Shown: piece by piece, positions 11,901-22,435 of the stretch
How positions within the stretch are numbered: position 1 is the first letter of the stretch
How the letters are laid out: each line of letters starts with the position of its first letter
Origin: Takakia lepidozioides
Taxonomy: Eukaryota; Streptophyta; Takakiopsida; Takakiales; Takakiaceae
Direction of reading: 5' to 3'
Assembly (NCBI GenBank): GCA_030704615.1
Contig: CM060733.1
Span: 56,606,001-56,670,000, forward strand
Length of the DNA: 64,000 nucleotides
The notes under the pieces: generated by a model
The model's database searches: none
The model's input: only the letters and a program-made list of their open reading frames with translations
Told to the model about the DNA's origin: nothing
Program-made: the position numbers and the translations under genes

Positions 11901-13751
11901 CTAATGGTAGGGTTTTTTAAATGGCCTGGGGCTTAGCATAGAGTCCTACTTTCAGGGGGAAAAGCAGTATTTGGTATTGCTTCAGAGTGTTGTAGGTCTG
12001 ATTCTGATATTCTGGGTTCCTAGCTTTCCCGTCTTGATGGTATGTGCTGGTGATTCTTGCAGATCAAGAAAATGGCAGAGCATTCTTCGTTTGTCAACAG
12101 TTGTTGCCCTGCTCGTAGGGGACCTCCGCTCATAGTTAGTGGTTCAGATGATGGAACTGCCAAACTGTGGGACATGAGACATCGTGGCTGCCTTCAGACT
12201 TTTCCGGACAAATACCAGGTACTTAGTGTCATTCCTGACTTGCTGTGGATGAATGCATTTTTCTTTCTCTCTCTCTTCCTTCCAACTCCGCTCAAACTGG
12301 GCGCGGGGTCAATGGCCAGAAGGCTACGGCAAACAAAGACTATTCTCTTCCTTCCAACCTCCCACAACAATACCTTATCTTTGACCTGTGATTGAAAATG
12401 TGTGGTGGGTGTTGGGCAGATAACAGCAGTTGGGTTTTCGGATGCCGCTGACAAAATTTACACAGGAGGGATTGACAATGAGATCAAAGTGTGGGACCTT
12501 CGCAAGAATGAAGTGGCAATGAGATTACAGGGGCACACGGAAACCATTACCAGCATGCAGCTCAGCCCCGATGGCTCTTACTTGCTTACGAACTCCATGG
12601 ATTGCACTCTGAGAATTTGGGATATGCGGCCCTATGCACCACAAGTAACTTCTCTATAGACCATTAGAATGCCCTCCACCCACCCCAACTTAAACCTTTT
12701 TTCCCTTTCCATCGGATGCTTGGGCTCTCTCTATGTCAATCACACATGCACGGAAAGTTTGTCTGTCTGTCTGGTTCTCATTCGGTTGTTTTCTCGATGC
12801 CTACTTATTTGTCATTGTGGTTGTATTTCCCTGGTATCAGAATTTGCCTTTTGCTCTAGGCAACTTCCAGTCTGGAATGGATGTGCATTACCACATCATG
12901 AAATCTGTTTCAATGGCTGGTAGATCTTATATTCCAAATTGCTAACATTCAAAATCTACAGAAAGTCATACACTGATGTGGTGGCGGCTTCTGTGTTTTA
13001 GAACCACGGAGTTTTGTGACCTGTTGCCACCTGTGTGCAGAACCGGTGCGTGAAGATCTTTACTGGGCATCAACACAACTTTGAAAAACACCTGCTCAAA
13101 TGTAATTGGTCCCCAGATGGCAGCAAGGTGACTGCTGGTAGTGCTGACCGGATGGTGTATATATGGGATACGACCTCTCGGAGAATTTTATATAAGGTAA
13201 AAGGTTTACTCATTCATAGCAAGTGGAGGAGGCATTGTGTGTGAAGGAGCAGTTTTCTAGTTTTTGATCATGTTCAGGTGCCCAGACATTCACATTTAAC
13301 CAAGACTGCACAAGTTTGTGTTAAGTAGGGTTGGGTGTTGCTAGATGAATAAATCTTTGGGTTTAATTGCTGTAGGCATTAGTAGGTGGTTACATCATCA
13401 GGAAAATATATGCTACAAAATCCCATCAACGCATCTCAACTCCATACCTGTTTTTGCAACAGAAGTGTTCTACGGGGTGGGGTGTACGGGAGGTCCTGCC
13501 CCCAAGGGCTTCCTTCCAGAGTGCACTGGATATATCCTCTTGCATGAAATGTTGTGTAGCAGGGGGCGTATAAACATATGTAGCCTCTAACTCCATCAGC
13601 TCAATGATGTGTGTATATTTTGTGGTTGCAGCTTCCAGGTCACACCGGCTCTGTCAATGAATCCGTATTTCATCCAAAAGAGCCCATTATTGGGTCATGT
13701 GGCAGTGACAAACAGATTTTCTTGGGGGAAATTGACCCTCTTGTCCGGTAG
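8920..13751 (+). CDS. SNRNP40: U5 snRNP 40-kDa WD-repeat protein
   Basis: Spliceosome component: the U5 40K protein binds Prp8 in the U5 snRNP and acts in pre-mRNA splicing in the nucleus. Eight exons: 8920-9042, 9889-9945, 10737-10809, 11305-11462, 12063-12218, 12420-12644, 13041-13196, 13632-13751. They join in frame to 355 residues, close to the human (about 357) and Arabidopsis (about 343) proteins. The N-terminus is short and basic (MLSAKRPGEDD). Seven WD repeats follow, with typical GH...WD spacing: TGHG, SGSHDKDIFLWNV, ISASPDKTVRAWD, SGSDDGTAKLWDMR, GGIDNEIKVWDLR, NSMDCTLRIWDMRP, AGSADRMVYIWDT and a last blade ending CGSDKQIFLGEI. The segments HSSFVNSCCPARRGP and HNFEKHLLKCNWSPDGSK are family signatures. 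The start was chosen because the exon-1 frame has an upstream stop and matches the family length. Introns of 200-930 bp contain no other gene. Confidence 0.95.
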
Positions 13752-15069
13752 ATATCTGGGTAGACTAGTGGGCTTGACTACTTATCGAAGGTTGGAACCC
13801 CAGAGGTAGACCTAAATGTTTGCTTTGACTCGTCTGAGAACCAGAGCTGACTGTTTTCAGCATGAGATGGCTGAAGTATTTCACGGTAGAAATTATCTCC
13901 ATGGAGTTTGCACAGATCGTTTTCCATGGTATGCTGGACATGAATGAATTCACCAGTAGATGAAACAAAAAGTGAACTAGGAACCTGTGTGCGAACTTGC
14001 GGAGTAAGTTACGATAGAAAGACTAGTGTTGAGGAATGGACACCTCACTGGTCAATGACAAGGTCAACACATGTGGGCATGGATGAGAAACAACATGCAA
14101 TACCCAAGGGTGGGGTTCTGATAGGATCTATAATTATTGCTAGGTGGCTGGCATGTTGGGTGGATACCCAGGTGTTGGAGTCTAATGCAAAAGAAGGTGG
14201 GTGCACTGCATGGCCAAGTCTTACATGGATTTGAGTGTTGGCTGGCAGGTGTTGGATAAAGCACCTTTTTGGCATGCAACAAAAGTAAAACAATTCTACA
14301 TTTCTACTGTTTGCTTGCCCCCAATTGCCACCCATGCAGCCCGCCCTCGCGACATATGTAAAGTTTCGCTTGACCGTCCAATAAGAGGGATCGTTGTGCT
14401 CATCCTACCCCACCCCCACCAATGACCTTTTCTTCTACAGGAAGTAGCACATTCATAAATACAACGTTTGACAATAATTAACTTGACAACTTGTTTATAT
14501 AGCCGGCACTAACACCCACACCCGCATATTATTAGCGCTAACTTACTATTAGAGTTCCGCAATTACCTCTATAAAGAGACATGGGGGGTGTGCAAGCAAC
14601 TTACTCCGTTAGCACACACAACCAAGATTCTTGGGGTGAAATTCGTGCATAAAGCAACTTCTTCCGACAAGCCATCTTCTCTACACTCAAAGTCTTCTTC
14701 ATCTCTTCAAGTTTCTGGGAGGGTGCGGAAAGGAACTTCCCCATGAATGTGATAGACTACATTACAATCAATCTAACCTAGCGGCGAAGTCTTCGGCCCT
14801 TTTTCAAATAAAGTAAACGAAGCGGTCTATTGTACTCCATTACTTGTTACTTCCAAGATTTAAATGCTATTTATTCATCATTCTCCAAGTCATTCTCTTC
14901 TTGGGTGAACACTCATTCCACCACAATCACTCATTTATATATATATATATATGTACTAAAAAAAAAGCCGAAGCTTCAAAGAATAATCAACAGCCAAATT
15001 AGTTCACATAGAAACTATTATACTTAGAGACTTTCGTGGTAAGTTGAGAAAGTTCTAATTACAACGCAC
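13752..15069. other. Intergenic; contains a TATA/poly(A)-signal segment of LTR or promoter type
   Basis: No coding sequence is seen. Around 14571 there is a strong TATA element (CTCTATAAAGAGAC) followed 240 bp later by AATAAA (14811-14816), with a CT-rich leader between. Such spacing is found in LTRs and in pararetrovirus-like promoters, but no matching second copy, primer site or pol gene lies nearby, so its origin is open. A (TA)n run is at 14938-14951. Confidence 0.35.
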
Positions 15070-15248
15070 TGATCCAACCTCGGACCCTGCAAAGCAGCGG
15101 GTAAGGGCCAGCCCAACCCTACGGCCTCCGCCGTCGAGGCGGCGGCTGCAGCGATCCGCGAGCACATCTGGGCCGTCCGCCGCAAAGGCGAGGCCTCGGA
15201 CGCAGAAGAATCACACCCCGTGTACGGCACACATGTGGAAAGAATCGG
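15070..15248 (+). other. Coding-like GC-rich exon ending in a strong donor, gene unknown
   Basis: One frame of this CpG-rich island reads as ordinary protein (AAAAAIREHIWAVRRKGEA, then ESHPVYGTHVERI) and stops exactly at a consensus donor, AATCG/GTAAGT at 15248/15249. No start codon or partner exon could be matched. It could be a first exon of a transcript running toward the PLATZ gene, an orphaned gene fragment, or chance in GC-rich DNA. Confidence 0.3.
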
Positions 15249-16028
15249 TAAGTCAGATCGCATCCGGACCGTGCGACGGGAAAGATGGAGGGGGCGCGAA
15301 AGAGGCGAGGTGGCCTCTTTTCGGGGAGCGAGGGGCCGGCCCCGTATTCCAGGTGTCGAAACCCCGGGGACACGTGGGGGCCAAGGAAGTGCGGTGAGGA
15401 CAGAACCTTCGTGGCCGCCTTCGGGGGCGCGGTGACGTGGCCCGCGCCACGGCAGCAGGTGACCCGGCAGAGCGAGGCGCCCACCACGTTCAAACGCAGG
15501 CCGCAGATTGCCTCGCCCGCACGCCACCGAGACCTCGTCTCGACCTTTCCAGGCTGCTGCACCTTTTGTCTCTGCGTATTTGGGCCTTTGGGAGAGCTCG
15601 ATTCTCTTCATCTTTGTCTGTTTTCTCGCACAATTCGAGCTTTGGAGATCCTCTTCTCTGACAGGCTTGTCTGCTGGTGCTGAATTGCGGCTGTGAATCT
15701 ACTAGTAGCCGTCAGATTCTCTCCATTGCTGAATTGGTTCGTTTTATATCGAAACTGTGTTCTTGGTTGAAGCCTCGGGCGGTTCGGGGCTGACATTGTT
15801 GCCCACGAGGATTGAACATCTTCCGGGGTGGGAAAATCTCGAATTGCGGTGTATCTGCTTGTTCTAGCCTTTGAGATTGCTCTCTTTGCTCTCTTTGCTC
15901 TCTTTTTGTTTCTGTTTCGAGGTTTCCAGGCGCTTCTTCTCTCGCATTGTCTCCGCATTTGGGTTTTATCTTAGCGCCTGACGTCGGTGCACAAGCTAGG
16001 CGTTGTTTCTGCTTGAATTCTCCTCGGA

Positions 16029-16991
16029 GTGGAAGAGGCTTGTTTCAAAGTGGAGAGGAAGGAAGGGAACATGGTGGTTGGGGGGAAGTTCGCGCATAGG
16101 GAGGGGCCTGTCTGGCTCGCTCCTTTGCTGGAAAGCGAGTTTTTTGGGCACTGTAACACTCATTTCACAGGGAAGAACGAGAAAAATCATTTCTGTCTGG
16201 AATGTCATGCGGGGCCTCTGTGTTCGGTGGGAGTAGCGGAGTCGCATATGAGCCATCCGACAATTCAGATTAGGAGAGCGTCGCACAGAGATGTGGTTCG
16301 AATTGGCGACATTCAGAAGTATTTGGACATCTCTAATATCCAGCCCTACACCATCAACAGTGCGAAGATCGTCTTCCTTCAGAGCCGTCCGCAGCCGAAA
16401 CTCGCCAAGGGTGCGCCCCGGTACTGCGATATCTGCCACCGGAGCCTTGCAGACCAAGTCCGATTCTGCTCAATTCTGTGCAAGCTGGTGGCAATTCAAG
16501 AAAGCCCGCATGACTTCACCTTGTCGCTCACATCCTATGGAAAGCCTGGCCAGAGCCTTGGCAGCCGGGGATCAGGTGGGAGCAGTGTAGCGCCTTCACC
16601 GAGTGAAGGACATGAAGTCAGTTCCACCAGTCGTGGTTCCAGCGGGGTTGCTGGATTCTTCCCCCGAACTCCTAATGCTATCAGTAAAACGAAGAGGCGA
16701 GCGAACGAGATGAGCGGCGAAGGTTTGAAGTCCAACCATGAGGTTTTTCCCAAAAAGAAAAGGCTGTCTGCTGGAGTGGAAATTTCAGTGGGTAAAAAGG
16801 AGGGTCCACACGGTGACAGGAATCATCCTTTGATATCAATGTCGATGCTCATACCTCCCGAAGGAGATGTTACAATGTCACAGGATGCACCTCTCAGTCC
16901 CGCCGCCCCCTGGACCCCTCAGAGTGTTGATGCAATTCCTCGAGTTCATCATAGGAAACAGGTGCGTCCACACAGGGCGCCCTTCTACTGA
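16029..16991 (+). CDS. PLATZ-family zinc-binding transcription factor (320 aa)
   Basis: PLATZ proteins are plant-specific nuclear zinc proteins that bind A/T-rich DNA and usually repress transcription. A single open exon. Family landmarks: WLAPLLESEFFGHCNTHF (residues 29-46), CLECHAGPLCSVG (56-68), HPTIQIRRASHRDVVRIGDI, QKYLDISNIQPYTINSAKIV, then CDIC...FCSILC (133-151). The C-terminus RPHRAPFY matches the usual PHRAP end. One expected zinc ligand is changed: the second cysteine of the middle C-x2-C pair is Gly68. The tail (160-300) is Ser/Gly-rich with basic clusters (KTKRRA, PKKKRLS) that look like nuclear localisation signals. A second in-frame Met at residue 15 is the alternative start. 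The leader upstream (15880-15905) is a TCTCTTTGC triple repeat. Angiosperm homologues usually have introns here; this copy has none in the coding part. Confidence 0.88.
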   Translation: MEEACFKVERKEGNMVVGGKFAHREGPVWLAPLLESEFFGHCNTHFTGKNEKNHFCLECHAGPLCSVGVAESHMSHPTIQIRRASHRDVVRIGDIQKYLDISNIQPYTINSAKIVFLQSRPQPKLAKGAPRYCDICHRSLADQVRFCSILCKLVAIQESPHDFTLSLTSYGKPGQSLGSRGSGGSSVAPSPSEGHEVSSTSRGSSGVAGFFPRTPNAISKTKRRANEMSGEGLKSNHEVFPKKKRLSAGVEISVGKKEGPHGDRNHPLISMSMLIPPEGDVTMSQDAPLSPAAPWTPQSVDAIPRVHHRKQVRPHRAPFY

Positions 16992-19620
16992 TAGCTCCGC
17001 ACAGGCTGAAGGGGCTCGGTGATTCGGCACCTGAGCACTAGTGGAATGCGTGTAGATAACAAGCAAACTTACCGCTGTTGAATACAACTTCGAATTCTGG
17101 AGGAGAATGCAAAGTACGACTTCTGGAGGAGAGTGTTCAAGCCCTTTGAAGACATATGAGGCAATGCTCTGAAATTCACACAAGGTACTTGTTCCGTTAT
17201 TCTGGTGATCTTTCACTTATATTGGTCAACTGTGTCTCGGAACTGGGCTAGCATGCTTTGCATTCCTGCTTCCCGTGGTACTAATACCACCTCACCACTG
17301 CAGTCGAACGCTTTTGGAGTTCGAGTGTAGTATCACATTCTCGTTTTCCTAAGCATCAATGACAATGCTTTACATGAAAGACCAAAAGTATTGAATTTGG
17401 TCCTGGTTTTGTATATGTGTGGAACAGGGGACATCACTGACATGGAGGGGGGAGAAGAGTACTTCCAGAAAAAGAGGAGAAAGATATCGGCTTAGGCTGT
17501 TCCACAGCGTTTTCACTCACTCACACATACATACATTGAGGGGTGGCCTTTAAGGCGACCCTGTAAGATTTTCAGCACATCATACTAGGATGCTGATTCC
17601 TCCTCGGATTTGGATAAGAAACTATAACAGCATTCCAGGCATGAGGTCTCTCACCAACCCGCTCCCCACTATATTACTGTACCATTCAACTTCAGTTGGG
17701 GCTTCGGGCATCTTCACACCTAAGATTGTCCTATTCAGCTCGTTTGACAAAATGATATTGCAAAGAGGAACCCAGCAACTGATGGTATGAAATAAATCAA
17801 GTGAAGAAAACATGATGGCAAATAGTTGACGGGCTTGTAATTGCTCAGGTTGAGCGCTTTCCTGTTGTTTCATGAATCAATGTACTCAATACTGGTGGGT
17901 TTCATTCATCTCTTGCTCTTATAGTTGCAATGACTTCTGTGTCTGCAAGTGTCCGTGGAGGTGCACAGCTACACTTCATATCTTTCGAAGCAGCTACCAA
18001 AAGACAGTGCCTTTTGTGTGCAGCACCTTCTTTTGCTTTTCTCTCTACACAGATAGTCTACTTGTGCTTATGGTCCATCTCTGTATAGGCTGGAATAGTC
18101 AATAAATCTCATTAAATGCTTTAGATGTACCAACCTAGGTGCAAGATGCCAGAGCGCAATGAATTCATTTGGAAATGTCAAAGAGTCTGGATTGCAGTCA
18201 AACTCGTTACCCATCTGCAACATGCTTTTGGTGGAGTTATCTTCCACTCTGCCTGGACAGTACTTACTTAACTAGACAGATTAGGAAAGAAAATGACACT
18301 GAATGCAATACTAGATTTTTCATACAGCAACGAGTATGAATCACGAAGATAACCACTTGTGAAGCTTCCAACAAGCACTTCAATGAATGGAACCAGGAGC
18401 AAATCTCAGTGGAAAATCTAGTTTTGAAGATTTGTTTGTTAATGATCTGCCCCACATTTCTTCTGACTATTGGCTGTTCCTCAAATTCAAATAGTGGATC
18501 TATTCCGTTGACCTAATGCAAAGAGAGCTTGTGTGCTTGAGAAACAATAACTTCCACTCTGCCTGGACAGTACTTGGACAGATTAGGAAGAAAATGACAC
18601 TGAATGCAATACTAAATTTTTCATACAGCAACAAGTATGAATCCCGAAGATAACTACTTGTGAAGCTTCCAACAAGCACTTCAATGAATGGAACCAGGAT
18701 TAAAACTCAGTGAAAAATCTAGTTTTGAAATTTTTTTGTTAATGATCTTCCCCACATTTCTTCCGACTATTGGCTATTCCTCAAATTCAGATAGTGTATC
18801 TATTGCGTTGACCAAATGCCAAGAGAGTTTGTGTGCATAAGAAATAATCACACTTGGACAATTCCAAGTTTGTACATGTCCTCTCGTGCATTGCAATCAT
18901 TGTTTCAATATAACATGAAAGTGAAATGATAGATGCTCCATTCATATACTGAACCAAAAAACGATGAATGCCCAAATGCTGACAAATCCAACAATTGAGG
19001 GAAAAAAATGATACTTAGTGGAAATGAGAAAATTTACATTCAGATACAATATTGATACTGTAAGCACTCCCACCATACCTCTGTAGTCCCCTATTTTGCC
19101 TCAGGCATGCAGCAAATCTCGTCCCCAACATATTCATATGATCATTAGGACTGTTCAGCATTGCTTCTGTCACTGTGATGTAGAAAACTTTTGTGAAGTG
19201 CATTAGTCCTCAACACAGCAGGAACATTTTTGATACTACACATTGTGACGGGTATCCACCACCTTGTAGCAATCCACTACTTACCTCTCCAGCACTGTCT
19301 TAGCGTACTAGCTGTGTGAGCTGCATCAGCACCAAGGTCAAAACATAAGATCTCAGAAACAACCACCTCGAAATTGGAAGAAGCCTCACAAACTACAAAG
19401 CAAGCTTTCCCTGCGGCAGAAATTCAGGAGAAGCAGCTCTTATAACACTCCATCCTCTTGACATGGGTTCACTCACATCAACCATACAAAGAGATGTATT
19501 GTGCACAAAAATGTGACTACACAGACAGCCACAAGAAGGGACAATGTCCTCCTCTATCATGTAAGGAGAAGGAGCAGCATATTGAGTAGTCTGAGAATAC
19601 CTTGAACAATGACACCAGTA
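16992..19620. other. Intergenic; no gene seen apart from a tandem duplication
   Basis: Short frames only. The right part (about 19.0-19.6 kb) is likely 3' untranslated sequence of the minus-strand gene ending at 19621. One minus-strand stretch at 19092-19200 reads like protein (MLGTRFAACLRQ) but lies downstream of that gene's stop and has no partner exon. Confidence 0.5.
18241..18849. repeat. Tandem duplication, about 310-bp unit, two copies
   Basis: Copy 1 is 18241-18550 and copy 2 is 18551-18849. Both begin CTTCCACTCTGCCTGGACAG and stay alignable to the end (shared blocks AATGACACTGAATGCAATACT, CTTCCAACAAGCACTTCAAT, CCCCACATTTCTTC.GACTAT). They differ by scattered substitutions and a few small indels, so the duplication is not fresh. 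Non-coding. Confidence 0.9.
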
Positions 19621-21322
19621 TCAGAGGTCTTTCCCAAGCTCAATTCGAAGATTATCATAGGGATAGTTGCGCGGAGCCTGAAACCCAAACAGTCATGCAC
19701 ACAAATGTAAGATGATGACAATGTACTCACTGACTGCTTGCCATGTGAGGTCCACGCCAGCTTTGGACCAGGAAAGGGGGAGGAGGGAAGGGGAATCCCA
19801 CAGTCATGGATGACTCCTTAACTGACCATTCAAATGAAAATTGGTCGTGCCTCCCCAATTTTATCTTGAGAGCTGACATGGCATTATGCAAGTATTGACC
19901 ATAGGGTTCTGCCCCATGGACTGCGGCAGCTTTCAGCTTCAAGGTACAATGCTTTAGAAATCAGATCGGTCAGGTGGCTTCCCTTTTTTTGAGCTGGATT
20001 AACTTACTGTCCAAGGTAAGCAGCCCACTCAAAATTGCATTTCAGCCTAGTGCCCAAGGTGGGAAGGGCGCTTCAGGTGTTCTCTAGGTCCCAGTTATGC
20101 ACCAAAGGTTCTGAAGAAGGCTGAGGGAATGTGTGCCTGGAAAGAAATTAAAAAACTAAATGCTCTACCTTAGCGAACATTCATTGGAAATACTACAATA
20201 GACCCGGCTGAATGATTTTGAGCTCGTCTCAAGGAGATCCACAAGATATCCCCTTTCTCAAATATGAAAACCGCCTAAACTTCTTGTCACTCTCTGCAAG
20301 ACAAGCTGGGCTTTTACAAGTCAGCCATCTGGAAGGTGCCTTTCTTTGGCTGAGGCTTGAAGGTTCTTGCCTATGCAAGAGCGTGCAGTGGGCATCGTCA
20401 AGATTCAGGAGCATTGCCTTCTCTTTTTCCCTAAGGCCAAAATAATCTCTGTTCACTTCTACAATGATCTGCCTGCCTCGATCTGCAGATTCACTCCAAG
20501 TTTTGAAGGCCCTTGTAAGGGCAGAACATAGGGAGTAGTGAAAAAGTAATCATCAAGATAAAAATCCCAGGTGCCTAGGGTATTATCTTGAGAACTCGAA
20601 TTTAGAGGTGTGGCTCGCTGGGGCCCATGCCCATTGCACGAGGAGCATCCTGTTTCATCAAGCTAATACTAGGGTAGCCTGTGCCGTTGGCCCAAGTGTC
20701 CAATGTCATCTAAGTCCAAGTGCAATCTCCTATATATCCAAGTGCGTCTCCTATGTCGAGGCCCATGTGTGAAGAATTGAAATCGATATACTAAAATGAA
20801 GTTGGATGTCAAAAACACTTGAAATTCCAAATCTCCCACATGAAGGGCCAATCATTGCTCCAGGAAAGCCCACTTTGCTAATTTCCCCAAATTTCCAGCG
20901 ACCTAAAGTACTTGAAATTCAATATCTCCCATACCATGGGTCCAAAAATTATGAGACCAAGCCGGTGCACCCCTCCCCATCGAGGGCGTTCCAACGGCAC
21001 CAAGCACCAGGGCTGGAACCCCGAGGTTTGGGAGATCTCAATGACGCTACAAACAAAACAAAACAAACAAACTACCTTGCTTCATATATTGATTGTGTTG
21101 CACAGGAAGATCACATGAAAGAATCACAAAAGCTCCAACCGAGAACCTAAAGGCTCGACCAGAGGTTTGAGACAGGCTTACAAAGGGAATTCTTGAGGCC
21201 TTGTTATTCCAAGCAGCTGCAAGCCCGACGAGCCCAAAGAATCCCATGCCTCCCATCAGCCACGCCAGCGCTTCGAACTGAATCACATACCATGCAATGC
21301 CACCACTCTTAGTCATGGACAT
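19621..21322 (-). CDS. 65-residue single-pass membrane protein, probable mitochondrial complex I accessory subunit (B9/NDUFA3-like)
   Basis: Two exons, 21322-21182 and 19677-19621, join in phase 0 to 65 codons plus TGA, across a 1.5-kb intron. Residues 9-35 form a hydrophobic helix (GIAWYVIQFEALAWLMGG, GFFGLVGLAAAW) followed by a short polar tail (NNKASRIPF / APRNYPYDNLRIELGKDL). Size, single membrane helix and the YPYDNL...ELG end resemble the small plant complex I subunit annotated as B9/NDUFA3; this assignment is from memory of the family and is tentative. The function would be structural, in the inner mitochondrial membrane. The start could be Met1 or Met3. The intron holds repeat-like DNA at 20.6-21.1 kb. 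Confidence 0.6.
20640..21070. repeat. Repeat-like DNA inside an intron
   Basis: The motif ACTTGAAATTC.A.ATCTCCCA occurs twice (about 20817 and 20908) in this stretch, and CTCCTATAT/CTCCTATGT phrases also repeat. It looks like non-coding transposon remnant in the intron of the B9-like gene. No ends or coding domain can be defined. Confidence 0.3.
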
Positions 21323-22435
21323 CCCTCCTCCCCTGCATTTCCTAATGACAGACTCATTCTACACTTGGGATAAGCAGCCCTCCTTCACCCCACCTACCCC
21401 TAATTATCAATCATGTCAGCTCACACAAAATTGACCAAAAAACCCTACATCTAAAGCACTCTCTCGCACACTACATCAATAAAACACATTGTTCTAGGCG
21501 CGCGAGAGAGGGAGATAGAGAGCAACGACAGCTGAGGCCGTTTGAATCCCTAACCGATACATCAGCCACTGGGTTAACCTGACCTAATCCAAGCGACTCT
21601 ACTTTGCCACTCATGCCAACACCATAGCATTACCATCAGATCCACCTTGCTTTCCTCATCAAATTACAAGGAGAAGGACTTACCTTGCCAACCATGGGAG
21701 CCACATTGTCGAGACACGGCTCTGGAAAGGGGCTTCCATCATCCCATATCAGTTCCTCATTTTCATCAAGCTGCATGCCACACAGGACAGCTACTTAGAC
21801 ACTTGAATTTCAAAATCAAGTTCATGGGTTTCGAGACGCTTGCCTAACAATCCTTGCATTTGCAAATGAGCTCAAAAACCAAGTGGAGGGACGGAGAGGT
21901 TACAGGCGCAGAAGGGGGTGGGCCAGTGCCCACAGGGAGCCCAAAGCCCGATCGCAAGCGCAAGGCGGATGCCAGATGTCCAGGCACCACACCTCTGCGC
22001 ATCACAGCGCTGAAGCACTTGATGCCGCTCATGCTTCCTGCCATCTCCTTCCCTTCTTTCTCTCCTCTGCCACTACACCATCTCTCTTGCAGGTCTCTCT
22101 ACTGCAGATTTGGGCTGATTAACCATTGATTAGTCTAACCCGCCTTCTAATCAAGATTCTTACTTTAAACTGCCACGTGGGTAATAACTATTCGCTGTTA
22201 TGGCACGTGGCTCTCTGCTATTTGTCGTAATCCAGGGTTTCCTAGTTCTGGAGCTTGACCGGATTGCCAGATATGCTGCAGTCGGGGATCTGAAGTGTAT
22301 CGCTCTTGCACTTGTACATCCGCGGAGCTTTAGAATCATGGTTGTTGACGTGATTGAGTGATGTGCAGGAGTGCACAGACGGCCCTCATTTCACGTGTGG
22401 TGGGGATGGCAGCCGATCAGGAAAGGTAGACAAGC
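21323..22435. other. Divergent intergenic region between the B9-like and SHG1-like genes
   Basis: About 1.1 kb between two start codons that point apart, so it should contain both promoters. No open frame in it looks like protein. A GAGAGAGGGAGATAGAGAG tract lies at 21507-21525. No TATA box is convincing. Confidence 0.45.

Noticed and set aside
15024-15611. 195-codon minus-strand frame over the CpG island
   Set aside because: Arg/Pro/Ala-rich and open in several frames at once because of GC content; no domain, and antisense to a better coding-like exon.
19015-19203. Minus-strand protein-like stretch (MLGTRFAACLRQ) ending at a donor-like GTATGG
   Set aside because: It lies just downstream of the stop of the B9-like gene on the same strand, has no upstream acceptor in phase and no partner exon; more likely 3' untranslated sequence.
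20229-20530. Minus-strand protein-like frames in the B9-like intron
   Set aside because: Two different frames of the same DNA look equally protein-like, neither joins the flanking exons (which already join each other in phase), and no domain is recognised.
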